DNA of 12,500 bases from Conus ventricosus (lineage: Eukaryota > Mollusca > Gastropoda > Neogastropoda > Conidae): NCBI GenBank assembly GCA_018398815.1, contig JAFLJL010014003.1, forward strand, positions 16,982 to 29,481. Direction: 5' to 3'. The number at the start of each line of letters is the position of its first letter. The first letter of the stretch is position 1. This document shows, one piece after another, positions 1-7,214 of the stretch. The notes under the pieces were generated by a model. The model saw only the letters and a list, made by a program, of their open reading frames with translations. It did not search any database and was not told the origin of the DNA. A program made the position numbers and the translations under genes.

Positions 1-278
1 GCTGGAACCAACGGAGTATAAATGATATTGCGGAAAGTTTTAATAACATAAAAGTTTTTGGAAAAAAAGGATTAAAATTTTAAAGACAGTGGAGCTTAGA
101 AAGTATGAGAAGCTAATACCCCACGATCCCAGAACGGACAACGTTTTTTTGGAGAAAAGTGGATAACGATCGCGCGACGCGTGAGTTTGGTTGATACCCC
201 AAATCAGATTTGATGTCCAAACCCCGCTGGGTGGGGGAAAGGGATTTTAAACATCCCAGGGGGAGTGGGAGGAAGGGG
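1..278. other. Unannotated non-coding sequence
   Basis: No open frame of useful length and no recognised repeat. The right part (about 215-278) becomes G-rich and leads into the poly-G tracts that follow. Nothing further can be supported. Confidence 0.5.
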
Positions 279-435
279 GAGTAGGGGTTGGGGGGGGGTG
301 ATGGGGGGGGGGGGGGGGGAAGGGGCCCAACTCCTGTAGTTCAGGGCGGATTCGAGCGTGTTGGATCAAACGGGTTAACTCGTTCAGTGAGTTGATGTGT
401 TGGTACACGGGGGGGGGGGGGGGGGGGGGGGGGGG
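279..435. repeat. G-rich tracts with two long poly-G runs
   Basis: Runs of G at about 290-298, 303-319 (17 G) and 409-435 (27 G) are separated by short mixed sequence. On the + strand these are strong G-quadruplex candidates. Homopolymers this long are also error-prone in sequencing, so exact lengths should not be trusted. Confidence 0.9.
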
Positions 436-507
436 AGTAATTCTATCAGCCCGTACAAGCGTTGCCGACAGTGATTCCTTGGCAAATGGATTTTGTGCGG
501 CGAATCT

Positions 508-509
<2 letters not shown>

Positions 510-549
<40 letters not shown>
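510..549. repeat. Poly-C run of 40
   Basis: An uninterrupted run of 40 C, equivalent to poly-G on the minus strand. It generates the proline run in an apparent 118-residue open frame (462-818) that I do not accept as a gene. Confidence 0.95.
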
Positions 550-552
<3 letters not shown>

Positions 553-1110
553 CCAAAGTTAATATAGTTGTTTCTCTTTTTGTCCTTCTTGTTTTTCTCC
601 TAAGGGGTGATTTGGGGATGAAAAAATTTTTGTTTTTTTTTCTTTCTTTCTTTTTTCTTCCTTTTTTTTTTTTTTTTTTTTTTTGGTTTCACGTGCCCTT
701 ATCTTTAAATTCAGATATTTTTTTTTGCCTTTCATTTAATTTTGGGTTGTGGTTAAGATTTACGGATGAATCTTTATTTCGTGCCAGTTTTTTTTTGAAA
801 AGGGAACACCAACTTTGAAGAAATATTTTTGTTTATGTGATTAAAATGTTTACAAAGTTATGGAAAAAAGTTGTATTGAACTGGGATTTGGGGTTTTTTT
901 TTTTGTTTTTTGTTTTTGTTTTTTAGTCGAATTTGTTGGGGTTTTTTTAAAAACTTCGGAGGCTTCCTTCTAAAGACCATTTCAAAAATTTAACCCTGAT
1001 TTGAATACGTTTCACCCCGTGGCACGAAAATGAGAAACACATTCGAATAAAGTTAGTAATGAATCAGATGCAAGCGACTCCTTTTGGACGAAGGTTTCCG
1101 GGAAATTTTC
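550..1110. other. T-rich non-coding stretch
   Basis: AT-rich sequence with many T runs, the longest at 662-684 (23 T), and another T-rich block at about 893-925. The open frame crossing it codes for phenylalanine and leucine runs that merely translate the T tracts. No gene, RNA gene or mobile element was recognised. Confidence 0.7.
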
Positions 1111-1551
1111 TCTAAGCAGCGGAGATAAACGTCACAGTTTTGATCTCTTTCACCGGGTATGCGTTAATTTGCTGTGACGACGATTTGCCCCAAATGTAGG
1201 TGTGAGGTGGTAAAACGCGGTATTTTATGATAGATCTCGCACGCAAGATTTGTCTCACACACCCAAAACACACCACACACAATACATGCATAATACTGGT
1301 ACATAATACATGCATAAAAATGCAAACGCTGCGTGATGCACGCGGTACACTGGATATACAGTCACATCAGAAAATAGAGATGGAGGATGGGGGGTGGGGT
1401 GGGGGAAGGTTTGTTAGAGAGGGGGGAAGGGTTGCTAGTAAAAAAAAAAAAATAAAAAACTAAAAAAATAAAAAAACAAATGAGTAAAGTCTTATCCCCT
1501 GGTAACTTAAACGTTAAAAAAGTCCAAATTTTTGCAGTACACGAGAGGGAA
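1111..1551. other. Unannotated sequence with an A-rich tract
   Basis: Mixed sequence with no recognised gene. A short purine-rich GT tract lies near 1380-1435, followed by an A-rich stretch at 1441-1477. The short open frames here overlap on both strands and show no motif. Confidence 0.5.
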
Positions 1552-1680
1552 CACACAGCACCCCGCACGCACGCACGCGCGCACATAAAACACACACGAG
1601 CGGGCCAAAGCACGCACCTTGCGCGCGCGGCAAAAACACACACACACACAACACACAACCCCAAACCCCACCACAACACA
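1552..1680. repeat. CA / CGCA microsatellite, imperfect
   Basis: Alternating purine-pyrimidine sequence mixing ACGC, GCGC and CA units. The CGCGCG pieces (about 1575-1582 and 1620-1630) are Z-DNA-prone. Open frames on both strands here are translated repeat. Confidence 0.85.
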
Positions 1681-1920
1681 CGGTGGGCCCTTTGAGTAAT
1701 TTAAAGTTTGTCATAATTATGGCCCCCGTTTGGGAGGGTGTTTGAGGTGTTGATCATAAGCGGGGAAAGAAGGGAAACCTGGGGATGGGGGGAAATGGTG
1801 ATCATGTATACGATTGACACATTGTTTCAATTGAATATTTAAAATGGCCTTGTTGAATCTTCAGTGTTTAAGGGGGGAAAAGGGTGCTGGAACAGAGCCT
1901 CGTAATTTTGTCAAATTCGA
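1681..1920. other. Unannotated sequence between two CA/CGCA tracts
   Basis: Ordinary mixed sequence separating two similar CA/CGCA blocks. No gene or repeat was recognised. Confidence 0.5.
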
Positions 1921-1931
1921 AAAAAAAAAAC

Positions 1932-2048
1932 CGCACGTAAGCGAGCGCGCGCGCGCCGACGCACGCACGCAGCACGCACGCACACACCAACACATACAAC
2001 ATACAAAACACACACCACACACGGCGCGCGCACCCAACACAACCACAC
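1932..2048. repeat. CGCA / CA microsatellite
   Basis: GCGCGC and ACGC units pass into CA-type repeat. It resembles the tract at 1552-1680 in composition and orientation, with an A run (1921-1930) just before it. Confidence 0.85.
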
Positions 2049-2095
2049 TCTTTCTTGTCTCTCTTGTTTTTCTCCTTCTCTTCTTTTTTCTCTCT

Positions 2096-2126
<31 letters not shown>

Positions 2127-2195
2127 CTTCTTCTCTCTCTTCTCTCCTTCTCTCTCTCCTTCTCTCTTTCTTCTCGTCTCTCTTTGTCTGTTTTA
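2049..2195. repeat. Pyrimidine (CT) tract containing a poly-C run of 28
   Basis: CT-rich sequence interrupted by an uninterrupted C run at 2098-2125. A nearly pure polypyrimidine strand of this length is a candidate for triplex (H-DNA) formation. Arg/Glu-rich and Ser/Leu-rich frames across it are translated repeat. Confidence 0.9.
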
Positions 2196-2287
2196 AAAAA
2201 AAATAAGTAAAAGAAAAGTATGCAAAAAAAAGGGATGGACAATGTAGAGTGGAGGTACTATCCACCTCACACAACTTCCCCAAAACC

Positions 2288-2327
2288 CACACACACCCCC
2301 CCACACACACACACACACACACACAAC

Positions 2328-2409
<82 letters not shown>

Positions 2410-2422
2410 TATATTATATATA
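2288..2422. repeat. Compound (CA)n-(TA)n microsatellite, left of the Tc1 element
   Basis: CA repeat (about 2288-2324) runs directly into TA repeat (about 2325-2422). The TA part has a few interruptions such as ATTATA and CATATA. The last TA (2421-2422) is the left copy of the TA target-site duplication of the Tc1 element; the TA tract resumes at 3900. Confidence 0.95.
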
Positions 2423-2445
2423 CTGACTTCCATAAAAAACGCGAA
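2423..2445. repeat. Tc1 left terminal inverted repeat
   Basis: Exact reverse complement of 3877-3899 over 23 bases, next to the TA at 2421-2422. Similarity inside this block is weaker and patchy. Confidence 0.95.
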
Positions 2446-2616
2446 AACAAAACAAGCTGAAGGTTGGGGGTGAATTTTATTGGTCACAATTGTACAGAGT
2501 CGAAGCGAGAATTCAACGTGATTTGATTCATTACACTGCTAATGTGTGAAAATGTCATCAGCAATATGTCTTTTGTGTTGAAAATCCAAGGTCACGTGAC
2601 AAACCAGCTTGAAGTC

Positions 2617-3593
2617 CTAATACCGTGTGTGGCCACCATTTGCGTTGACAACTGCTTGACACCTGCGGCTCATTGAGTGGACCAGGTGGTTGATGCGTCC
2701 CCTTGGCACACCAGCCCACACATGGACGATGGCCTGGTGAAGTTGAGCCGCTGTTGCTGGTCGTGGACTGAGGGTGGCCAGGGCAGCACACTGACGTTAT
2801 GCTGAAGAAATTTCTGGGTGGCCCTGGCGGTGTGTGGTCTTAATGATCTTGCATTGTCCCGTTGAAATGTCCAGTTTGGGTGTTGCGCAAAAAAAGGATC
2901 GACATGGAGTCTGAGCACCTGGTTGATGTAGCGCTATGCATTTACACCCTGTCCGCGACCAGGACCAATGTTCTGAAAGATGACTGGTCCTATGGCGTGG
3001 TTAATGCCAATTGCACCCCATATCATAACGTTCGGGCCTCCCAGGCGTTCCGCTCTACCACACAGGAGTCAGCATAGCGTTCACCAGGTCGACGCCATAT
3101 TCTGACACGACCGTCAGCCATGTCATACAAAAAACGGCTCTCATCTGAGAACAGTATGCGTCCCCACTGCTGCCTGACCCAGTTGATTCGGGCTTGTGCC
3201 CACTGCAGCCTGTCCTGCCGGTGTCTTGGTGTCAGTACCGGACCTCTGTGAGGACGCCTACATGCCAGCCCGTTCTCCTGAAGATGCCGCCGCATAGTGT
3301 TGAGGCTGATTCGTTGCTGGAGATTCCCAGGCACTGTTGAGCAGTGTTAGCGGCTGTTTGCCGCCTGTCCCGCAGATGGGTTCGAACAAGATGGCGATCC
3401 TCTCTTTGTGTGGTGACCCAAGGACGGCCTGGCCGGGGACGATCATCAGTGGTACCAGTGACTCGCATGCGGTGCTGCAGACGATAGATGGTTGAGATGT
3501 GGACGTTAAAGATGTTGGCGACCTGCCTGGCATCCACACAGCCTCCAGATGGCCTAGGGCACGATTGCGTTCCTCTGCTCGTAGTCTTGGCAT
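2617..3593 (-). pseudogene. Tc1 transposase pseudogene (DDE family)
   Basis: Transposase fragments lie in order on the minus strand but in different frames. The start ATG is at 3593-3591, beginning MPRLRAEERNRAL. A frame change near 3535 leads to the helix-turn-helix part (3531-3337) with VANIFNVHISTIYRL and an RPGRP motif. Another near 3335 leads to the catalytic core, where LFSDESRF holds the first Asp (codon 3145-3143). A one-base loss near 3041 shifts frame again. A TAG at 2936-2934 interrupts the next block, which holds the second Asp in QRDNARS (codon 2858-2856), followed by three extra codons. Near 2760-2775 the usual SPDLNPIE segment with the third acidic residue is absent; coding similarity resumes to the C-terminal NANGGHTRY and stop TAG (2619-2617). 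It cannot make an active enzyme. Family identity is from remembered Tc1 relatives; the breaks are read directly. Confidence 0.93.
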
Positions 3594-3876
3594 CTCTGTA
3601 GTGCTCAGACGACATGTCGTTACCTGAACCTTGTAGTGCGGCTTTATAAAGGCTGCATGCCTGCGTACTTGTCGCTGGTTAACTTTGCTCTGCATGGTGT
3701 GCACGTGCCTCACATGCAGCAACCAGTTTGCCATTTTGTTGACCCTCCAATGCCCGGAATGATGTGTTGCTCACACAATTTTTTCACTGCACGTGAGTCT
3801 TGGACCCAAACAACTTGCCACAATGGTTCAATATTGTATATTCACCCCTTTTCACCCGAAAATAGCCTTTCAAATG

Positions 3877-3898
3877 TTCGCGTTTTTTATGGAAGTCA

Positions 3899-3899
<1 letters not shown>
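3877..3899. repeat. Tc1 right terminal inverted repeat
   Basis: Exact inverted copy of 2423-2445, followed at once by TA and a pure TA microsatellite. Confidence 0.95.

Positions 3900-3971
<72 letters not shown>
3900..3971. repeat. (TA)36 microsatellite, right of the Tc1 element
   Basis: Uninterrupted TA dinucleotides from the target-site duplication to 3971. Its purity contrasts with the interrupted TA tract to the left of the element. Tyr/Ile-alternating frames here are translated repeat. Confidence 0.97.
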
Positions 3972-3974
<3 letters not shown>

Positions 3975-4006
3975 CCATTACCTAGTCACCAGTCTTTAAA
4001 AAAAAG

Positions 4007-4158
4007 GAATGAAGGGAAGAAAGAAGAAAAAAAAGCTGTCATGTCATCAGCTGTGACCAAGGGAGGGGGGAATGGGGGGGGGGGGGGGGGGGGGATGGCG
4101 TGAGGTTACAGGAAAAGCGTTGAAAAAGGAAGAAAAAAAAAGAAAAAAAAGGGCTTCC
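4007..4158. repeat. Purine-rich region with poly-G run of 21
   Basis: A/G-rich sequence with G at 4074-4094 and A-rich stretches on either side (about 4009-4034 and 4120-4150). No coding signal. Confidence 0.8.
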
Positions 4159-4401
4159 AGAACAAAGACGGGGCAGTAGAATGGTCTACAGAGGGTTAAA
4201 GGTCGACAAGAATCAAAGAAAGCGATAGACAAGGGGAAATTACTTTGTGCAGAAGTAACCAGTTAAAAAGGCGGAGAAACTGTCTCTGGTACAGAAGGGA
4301 GCACACGGTACCGTGACACTGACTCCAAGAAAACGAGGGTGGTGAACACAGCAGTTTAAAACAAACAAACAAATAACCACCCCCCCCCCTCCCCACCCTG
4401 T
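4159..4401. other. Unannotated sequence
   Basis: Mixed sequence ending in a C-rich stretch (about 4379-4398). The small minus-strand open frames have no recognisable motif. Confidence 0.5.
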
Positions 4402-4514
4402 GACGGACCGTTTTTCATGGGGTCACAAAATTTTCGCGCAACGGCTTCCGGACACTATCTTCCGGTAAGCACGGTCACACGAAAATGTTGTGACCCAATG
4501 AAAAACGGTCCGTC
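4402..4514. repeat. 113-bp fold-back element (possible MITE)
   Basis: Two 35-bp arms, 4402-4436 and 4480-4514, are inverted copies with 33 of 35 matches. Each starts GACGGACCGTTTTTCAT reading inward. The 43-bp centre contains two further TTCCGG copies (about 4445-4450 and 4460-4465). No convincing target-site duplication is visible (left flank CCCTGT, right flank TTCTAT). The whole segment could fold into one long hairpin. It has no coding capacity, so if mobile it depends on another element. Confidence 0.75.
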
Positions 4515-4547
4515 TTCTATAACGCTACTGCACATTCAGGGGTCCAG

Positions 4548-4582
4548 AAAAAAAAAAAGAAAAAAAAAAGGGGGGGGGGGGG
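4548..4582. repeat. A-rich then poly-G tract
   Basis: Two A runs separated by a G pass into 13 G (4570-4582). Read on the minus strand it is C13 followed by a T run, about 28 bases downstream of the tRNA-like sequence. A T run could in principle stop Pol III transcription; that is inference. Confidence 0.8.
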
Positions 4583-4610
4583 AGCACTAAGATGACAGTA
4601 TGTACGTAGG

Positions 4611-4694
4611 ACGCTCACAAGGTTCGAACTCTCAGCCTCTGGCTAGGCTACCACAAAGCTTCTCGGTGCTCTTACCAGTAAGCCGAATGAGCGC
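4611..4694 (-). repeat. Class-II tRNA-like sequence, probable SINE head
   Basis: Read on the minus strand, this 84-nt segment resembles a Ser/Leu-type tRNA. The ends pair as a 7-bp acceptor stem (GCGCTCA with TGAGCGT, one G-U). The A-box-like GGCTTACTGG is at 4684-4675 and the B-box-like AGTTCGAACC at 4630-4621. A long variable arm has a perfect 5-bp stem (AGCCT/AGGCT, 4649-4634). The D stem GCTT/GAGC forms with one wobble pair. Against a functional tRNA: four instead of two bases precede the D stem, the anticodon stem is poor, no clear anticodon can be assigned, and the T stem has a mismatch. It is most likely a tRNA-derived SINE head or tRNA pseudogene with a Pol III type-2 promoter shape. 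Confidence 0.45.
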
Positions 4695-4702
4695 AGACAG
4701 CC

Positions 4703-4738
4703 ACACAGACAGACAGACAGACGGGACGGACAGACAGG
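4703..4738. repeat. CAGA-type tetranucleotide repeat
   Basis: ACAG units with a few substitutions adjoin the 5' side of the minus-strand tRNA-like sequence. Confidence 0.85.
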
Positions 4739-5010
4739 GTCTCTGTAAGTATGTAAGCTCGCCGATTGAAGAGGTCAGAGCACTTGAGGGGCAGCTGAGA
4801 GATAGACCAGCCAGGCGCCCCATTGAACTCCTCGTTTCCCACGCTCCGTTCACACGATGAGGGGGGGGGGGGGGGGGGCCGGGGGGGGGGGGCCTCGGTG
4901 GCGCACAGGTAGGGCAGCTCCAGATCCAGGGAATGAGAGCATTTTCCCGGGCCTCCATCTTGACGCGCGCCCGTTTTAGTTTGGACTAAGCTTCCCGGCT
5001 GGGGTGTTTT
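4739..5010. other. Unannotated sequence with poly-G runs
   Basis: Mixed sequence interrupted by G runs at 4861-4878 and 4881-4892, split by CC. After it, a single A-box-like string (TGGCGCACAGG, about 4899-4909) has no matching B box, so I do not call a second SINE. No gene seen. Confidence 0.5.
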
Positions 5011-5151
5011 CTCTGTCTGTCTGTCTCTGTCTCTGTCTCTGTCTCTGTCTGTCTGTCTGTCTCTCTCGCTCTCTCTCTCTCTCTTCTTCTCTCTCTCTCT
5101 CTCTCTGTCTCTCTGTCTCTCTCTCTCTCTGTCTCTCTCTCTCTCTCTCTG

Positions 5152-5185
<34 letters not shown>
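5011..5185. repeat. CT / CTGT microsatellite
   Basis: CTGT-rich at the left, CT-rich to the right. A pure pyrimidine + strand with occasional G. Open frames on both strands (Ser/Leu or Arg/Glu) are translated repeat. Confidence 0.95.
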
Positions 5186-5189
5186 ATAT

Positions 5190-5640
5190 CTGTAGGCCAA
5201 ACAATTGAAGTGTAATTTTCTCATCTTTAGGCCGGAAAAGTAAAGTATTCGTTGCACTTTTATGCCGAACGACTAATGTACCTACTGTAGCTATAGGCCT
5301 AACGGTTAGGACTTACAATTCAAGCACTTACTGTGTATCTTTAGGCCTAATTTACTGAGATCCTGTGGCAACATATCTGTAGATCTGTCAGTTAAGTTCC
5401 CGTGTGATTACATCTTCAGGCTGATCGATTAAGCACCCATGTTAATGCATCCTTTAGACCTATCAGTTAAGATATTATGACGTGCTTAGATCTCGCGTTG
5501 AAGTTCTGGTTGTTATTACATCTTTAAGCGTAGCAATTAGGATCTTTGTGATTGCGTGCTTAGACCTATCAAGGTCCTAGTTAGGCGTACCAATTAAGGT
5601 CGTGCCTTGTTACATCTTTAGATCTAACAGTTAAGATCCT
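5190..5640. repeat. Degenerate minisatellite, about 35-38 bp unit (left segment)
   Basis: Diverged units recur every 35-40 bases with the core ACATCTTTAG, then CCTA or TCTA, then CAGTTAAG, then a T/G-rich end. Clear examples start near 5413, 5450, 5518 and 5615. The same family appears in far better shape at 8053-8435. The array is interrupted on the right by the SINE and continues at 6262. Confidence 0.75.
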
Positions 5641-5644
5641 TTGG

Positions 5645-5675
5645 GGGTGGGGGGGGGGGGGGAGTGGGGGGGGGG
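5645..5675. repeat. G-rich tract at the SINE 5' edge
   Basis: G runs broken by single T and A bases. It separates the minisatellite from the tRNA-like SINE head. Confidence 0.85.
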
Positions 5676-6260
5676 CGGAATAGCTCGGTTGGTAGAGCGC
5701 CAGAGCGCCGGACTCGTAATCTAAGGATTGCGGGTTCGGACCTCCGCCGGGCCGTTTCGGTACAGGGGGATTTTTCCCTTGGAGTTAACATTGGTTCTGA
5801 CTCCATTTCCCATACAGTCCTTCGAATGAGACTATATAATCGAGGTTCCGTGTGTGAACGCACGCATAACATCTTGCACACACGTAAAAGCCCATCACCA
5901 ACTTTCGGAAGAGAAGGCCAGTTTGGCCGTTGGTATGGATGACACGTTACACATAGCATGTACCTTCCCGAAGATGGAGTGAGGCTGCCTTAATGGCGGG
6001 ATAAAAAATTAAAAAAACAGCCACACACCCAGAACTCCACTCCCTTTGTTGGGTAGATGGGATTGATACCTGCCTGTCTATACATGGAGTGTCCACTCCC
6101 TTTGTTGGGTAGATGGGATTGATACCTGCCTGTCTATACATGGAGTGTCCACTCCCTTTGTTGGGTAGATGGGATTGATACCTGCCTGTCTATACATGGA
6201 GTGTCCACAGGAGTATTAGCCTGCGTACACAGAAGAAGAAGAAGAAAAGAAGAAGAAGAT
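5672..6260 (+). mobile_element. tRNA-derived SINE, internally expanded
   Basis: The head has A box TAGCTCGGTTGG (5681-5692) and B box GGTTCGGACC (5733-5742), with a loop reading CTCGTAA between them, so it resembles a tRNA with anticodon CGT (Thr). An 8-bp tandem duplication AGAGCGCC (5694-5701, 5702-5709) lengthens the head. The body includes GAATGAGACTATATAA (about 5824-5839), which I recall from gastropod SINEs. It continues through the GAAGATGGAGTGAGGCTGCC region (about 5970-5990) to a (GAA)n tail at 6232-6259. Three perfect 56-bp copies (6037-6204) expand the 3' part. Flanks are minisatellite on both sides; the sequence AAGATC(C/G)TTT at both edges could be a target-site duplication but overlaps the GAA tail. 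It codes for no protein and would rely on LINE enzymes. Confidence 0.72.
6037..6204. repeat. 56-bp unit, three identical tandem copies
   Basis: Copies start at 6037, 6093 and 6149, all identical over 56 bases, each beginning CCACTCCCTTTGTTGGGTAG and ending ATGGAGTGT; a fourth begins with CCAC at 6205. The unit ends are complementary (CCACTCC and GGAGTG), so each junction can form a small hairpin. Identity of all copies implies a recent duplication. Repeated peptide frames on the minus strand here are only translated repeat. Confidence 0.97.
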
Positions 6261-6261
6261 C

Positions 6262-6480
6262 GTTTTTTGATGACATCTTCAGAGCTGACTAGATCACTTC
6301 CTGTGTCCAACGTCCTGAGGCCTAACACTTTCGGTCCATGTGTCGACGTCTTTAGGGCCTAACAATCCCATTTCTGTTTGTTACATCTTAAGGCCCAGCA
6401 CTTAAGGTCTTTGTTTTCGCAGTTTTCGTTAGCCTTAGTTATTAAAGGTCTACTTTGGAGGTTTTCGATAATTGGTCAGC
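6262..6480. repeat. Degenerate minisatellite, middle segment
   Basis: Resumes right of the SINE with ACATCTTCAG, GGCCTAACA and ACATCTTAAGG motifs and fades out near 6480. Same family as 5190-5640. Confidence 0.65.
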
Positions 6481-6637
6481 TTATGCAGAAATATGAAATG
6501 TTTGATAAATTGGTAAAATAAACATCCGATTCACTCCCGATCACACGAAATCGATCCGCGAAAGTAGGCATTTTCACCTGTAATCAAGAAAACGGGAGGT
6601 AATCAACTAAATCTTGGCATGGCTTAACTGCTCTTGG

Positions 6638-6651
6638 ATGTGACGTCACAT
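6638..6651. promoter_or_regulatory. cAMP-response-element palindrome
   Basis: A perfect TGACGTCA at 6641-6648 within the 14-bp palindrome ATGTGACGTCACAT. CREB/ATF family bZIP dimers bind this site. An ATG (6650-6652) overlaps its right end. Function is not shown by sequence alone. Confidence 0.5.
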
Positions 6652-6938
6652 GAGTGACAGCGACGGCGACAGAAAGCGACTCTGGTGGTTCTTGCACATC
6701 TCGCTGGGTATTTAATTTATCATGTAAAAGCAGTGACTATGATTGCGACAGCCAATGTGACTCTGGGGATGCTTCTGCAAGGCCTTTACCTTATCAGTTT
6801 GAACGCTTAAGTTCTTTTTACCACGTCAGTTCCAGCTGGACCACGGAAACGAGCTATTCAGTTCCAGCAGGACGCCCGAACACAGCATTCCGAAGGTGTA
6901 CGGACTTTACCGAAGTCTCGAGGGAGGCTACCGACTGA
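6650..6938 (+). pseudogene. Uncharacterised acidic Ser/Asp-rich reading frame, possible gene-start relic
   Basis: From the ATG at 6650 one frame reads MSDSDGDRKR and stops after 21 codons, near 6715. A neighbouring frame (from 6654 to the stop at 6938) is rich in Ser, Asp and Cys, contains SDYDCDSQCDSGD and then PLPYQFERL (about 6788-6812). An acidic serine-rich start followed by a PYQFE-like motif recalls a large invertebrate family that shares a domain with the P2X7 receptor tail. That link is from memory and weak. Joining the two frames needs a frameshift, so an intact gene is not supported. The frame then enters the 51-bp inverted repeat at 6809. It could equally be chance. Confidence 0.2.
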
Positions 6939-7212
6939 CCTCTTGATGCGATCACGCGTGGACGGCGAGCGGAGATTCTCCTTCCTCAAGCCTTAACGTG
7001 TTCATTCAATTTAACAAGTGTGATCTGTCCATAGATAAGAACAGAATAAACGTGCGACTATCGTACTCATCTGTACGAGCTTACCACTCCGCCTTCAAAG
7101 TATACGCGCACAATGCAGACGAAGTTTTTGATCCACTCGAACGGGCTCGGCAATTGTCGGAATAGCTCGTTTCCGCGGTCTAGCTGGAACTGACGTGGTA
7201 AAAAGAACTTTA
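6807..7212. repeat. Inverted-repeat element with 51-bp arms (possible MITE)
   Basis: Arms 6809-6859 and 7160-7210 are inverted copies, 49 of 51 matching, around a 300-bp centre. If the element is taken as 6810-7209, both sides are flanked by TTA (6807-6809 and 7210-7212), the size and sequence of a PIF/Harbinger-type target duplication. The centre has no visible transposase frame. Alternatives are an inverted local duplication or an assembly artefact. Homology stops sharply outside and inside the arms. Confidence 0.55.
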
Positions 7213-7214
7213 GC

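Larger units (their letters stand above)
2423..3899 (-). mobile_element. Tc1/mariner DNA transposon, complete ends, defective transposase
   Basis: A 1477-bp element bounded by inverted repeats that match at 23 of 23 positions (2423-2445 and 3877-3899, starting CTGACTTCC), flanked by TA on both sides (2421-2422 and 3900-3901). TA duplication, element length and a single internal transposase on the minus strand are all typical of Tc1 elements. A second inverted motif, AGGGGTGAAT-like, lies about 43 bp inside the left end (2466-2475) and about 50 bp inside the right end (3840-3849), and could be an inner transposase-binding site. The element sits in a TA microsatellite, which offers many possible target TAs. 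The transposase is broken, but the intact ends could still be substrates for a related transposase supplied in trans; that is inference. Confidence 0.95.

Noticed and set aside
462..818. 118-residue open frame with a proline run and Phe/Leu-rich tail that resembles membrane segments
   Set aside because: It starts at a TTG and translates the poly-C and poly-T tracts; hydrophobicity comes only from the T runs.
1861..2322. Overlapping Arg/Glu-rich and Cys/Val-rich frames up to 153 residues on the minus strand
   Set aside because: They span CT, poly-C and CA repeats on one strand while the opposite strand is also open, which is typical of simple repeats.
3361..3380. GGGTTCGAAC, a B-box-like string
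   Set aside because: It lies inside the Tc1 transposase coding similarity and has no A box at the right distance.
4895..4960. Possible third tRNA-derived SINE head (TGGCGCACAGG near 4899)
   Set aside because: Only the A box is present; no B box or tRNA fold follows.
4672..5187. 171-residue minus-strand frame of Arg/Glu repeats resembling a charged coiled coil
   Set aside because: It is a translated CT microsatellite joined to unrelated sequence; the complementary strand is open as Ser/Leu.
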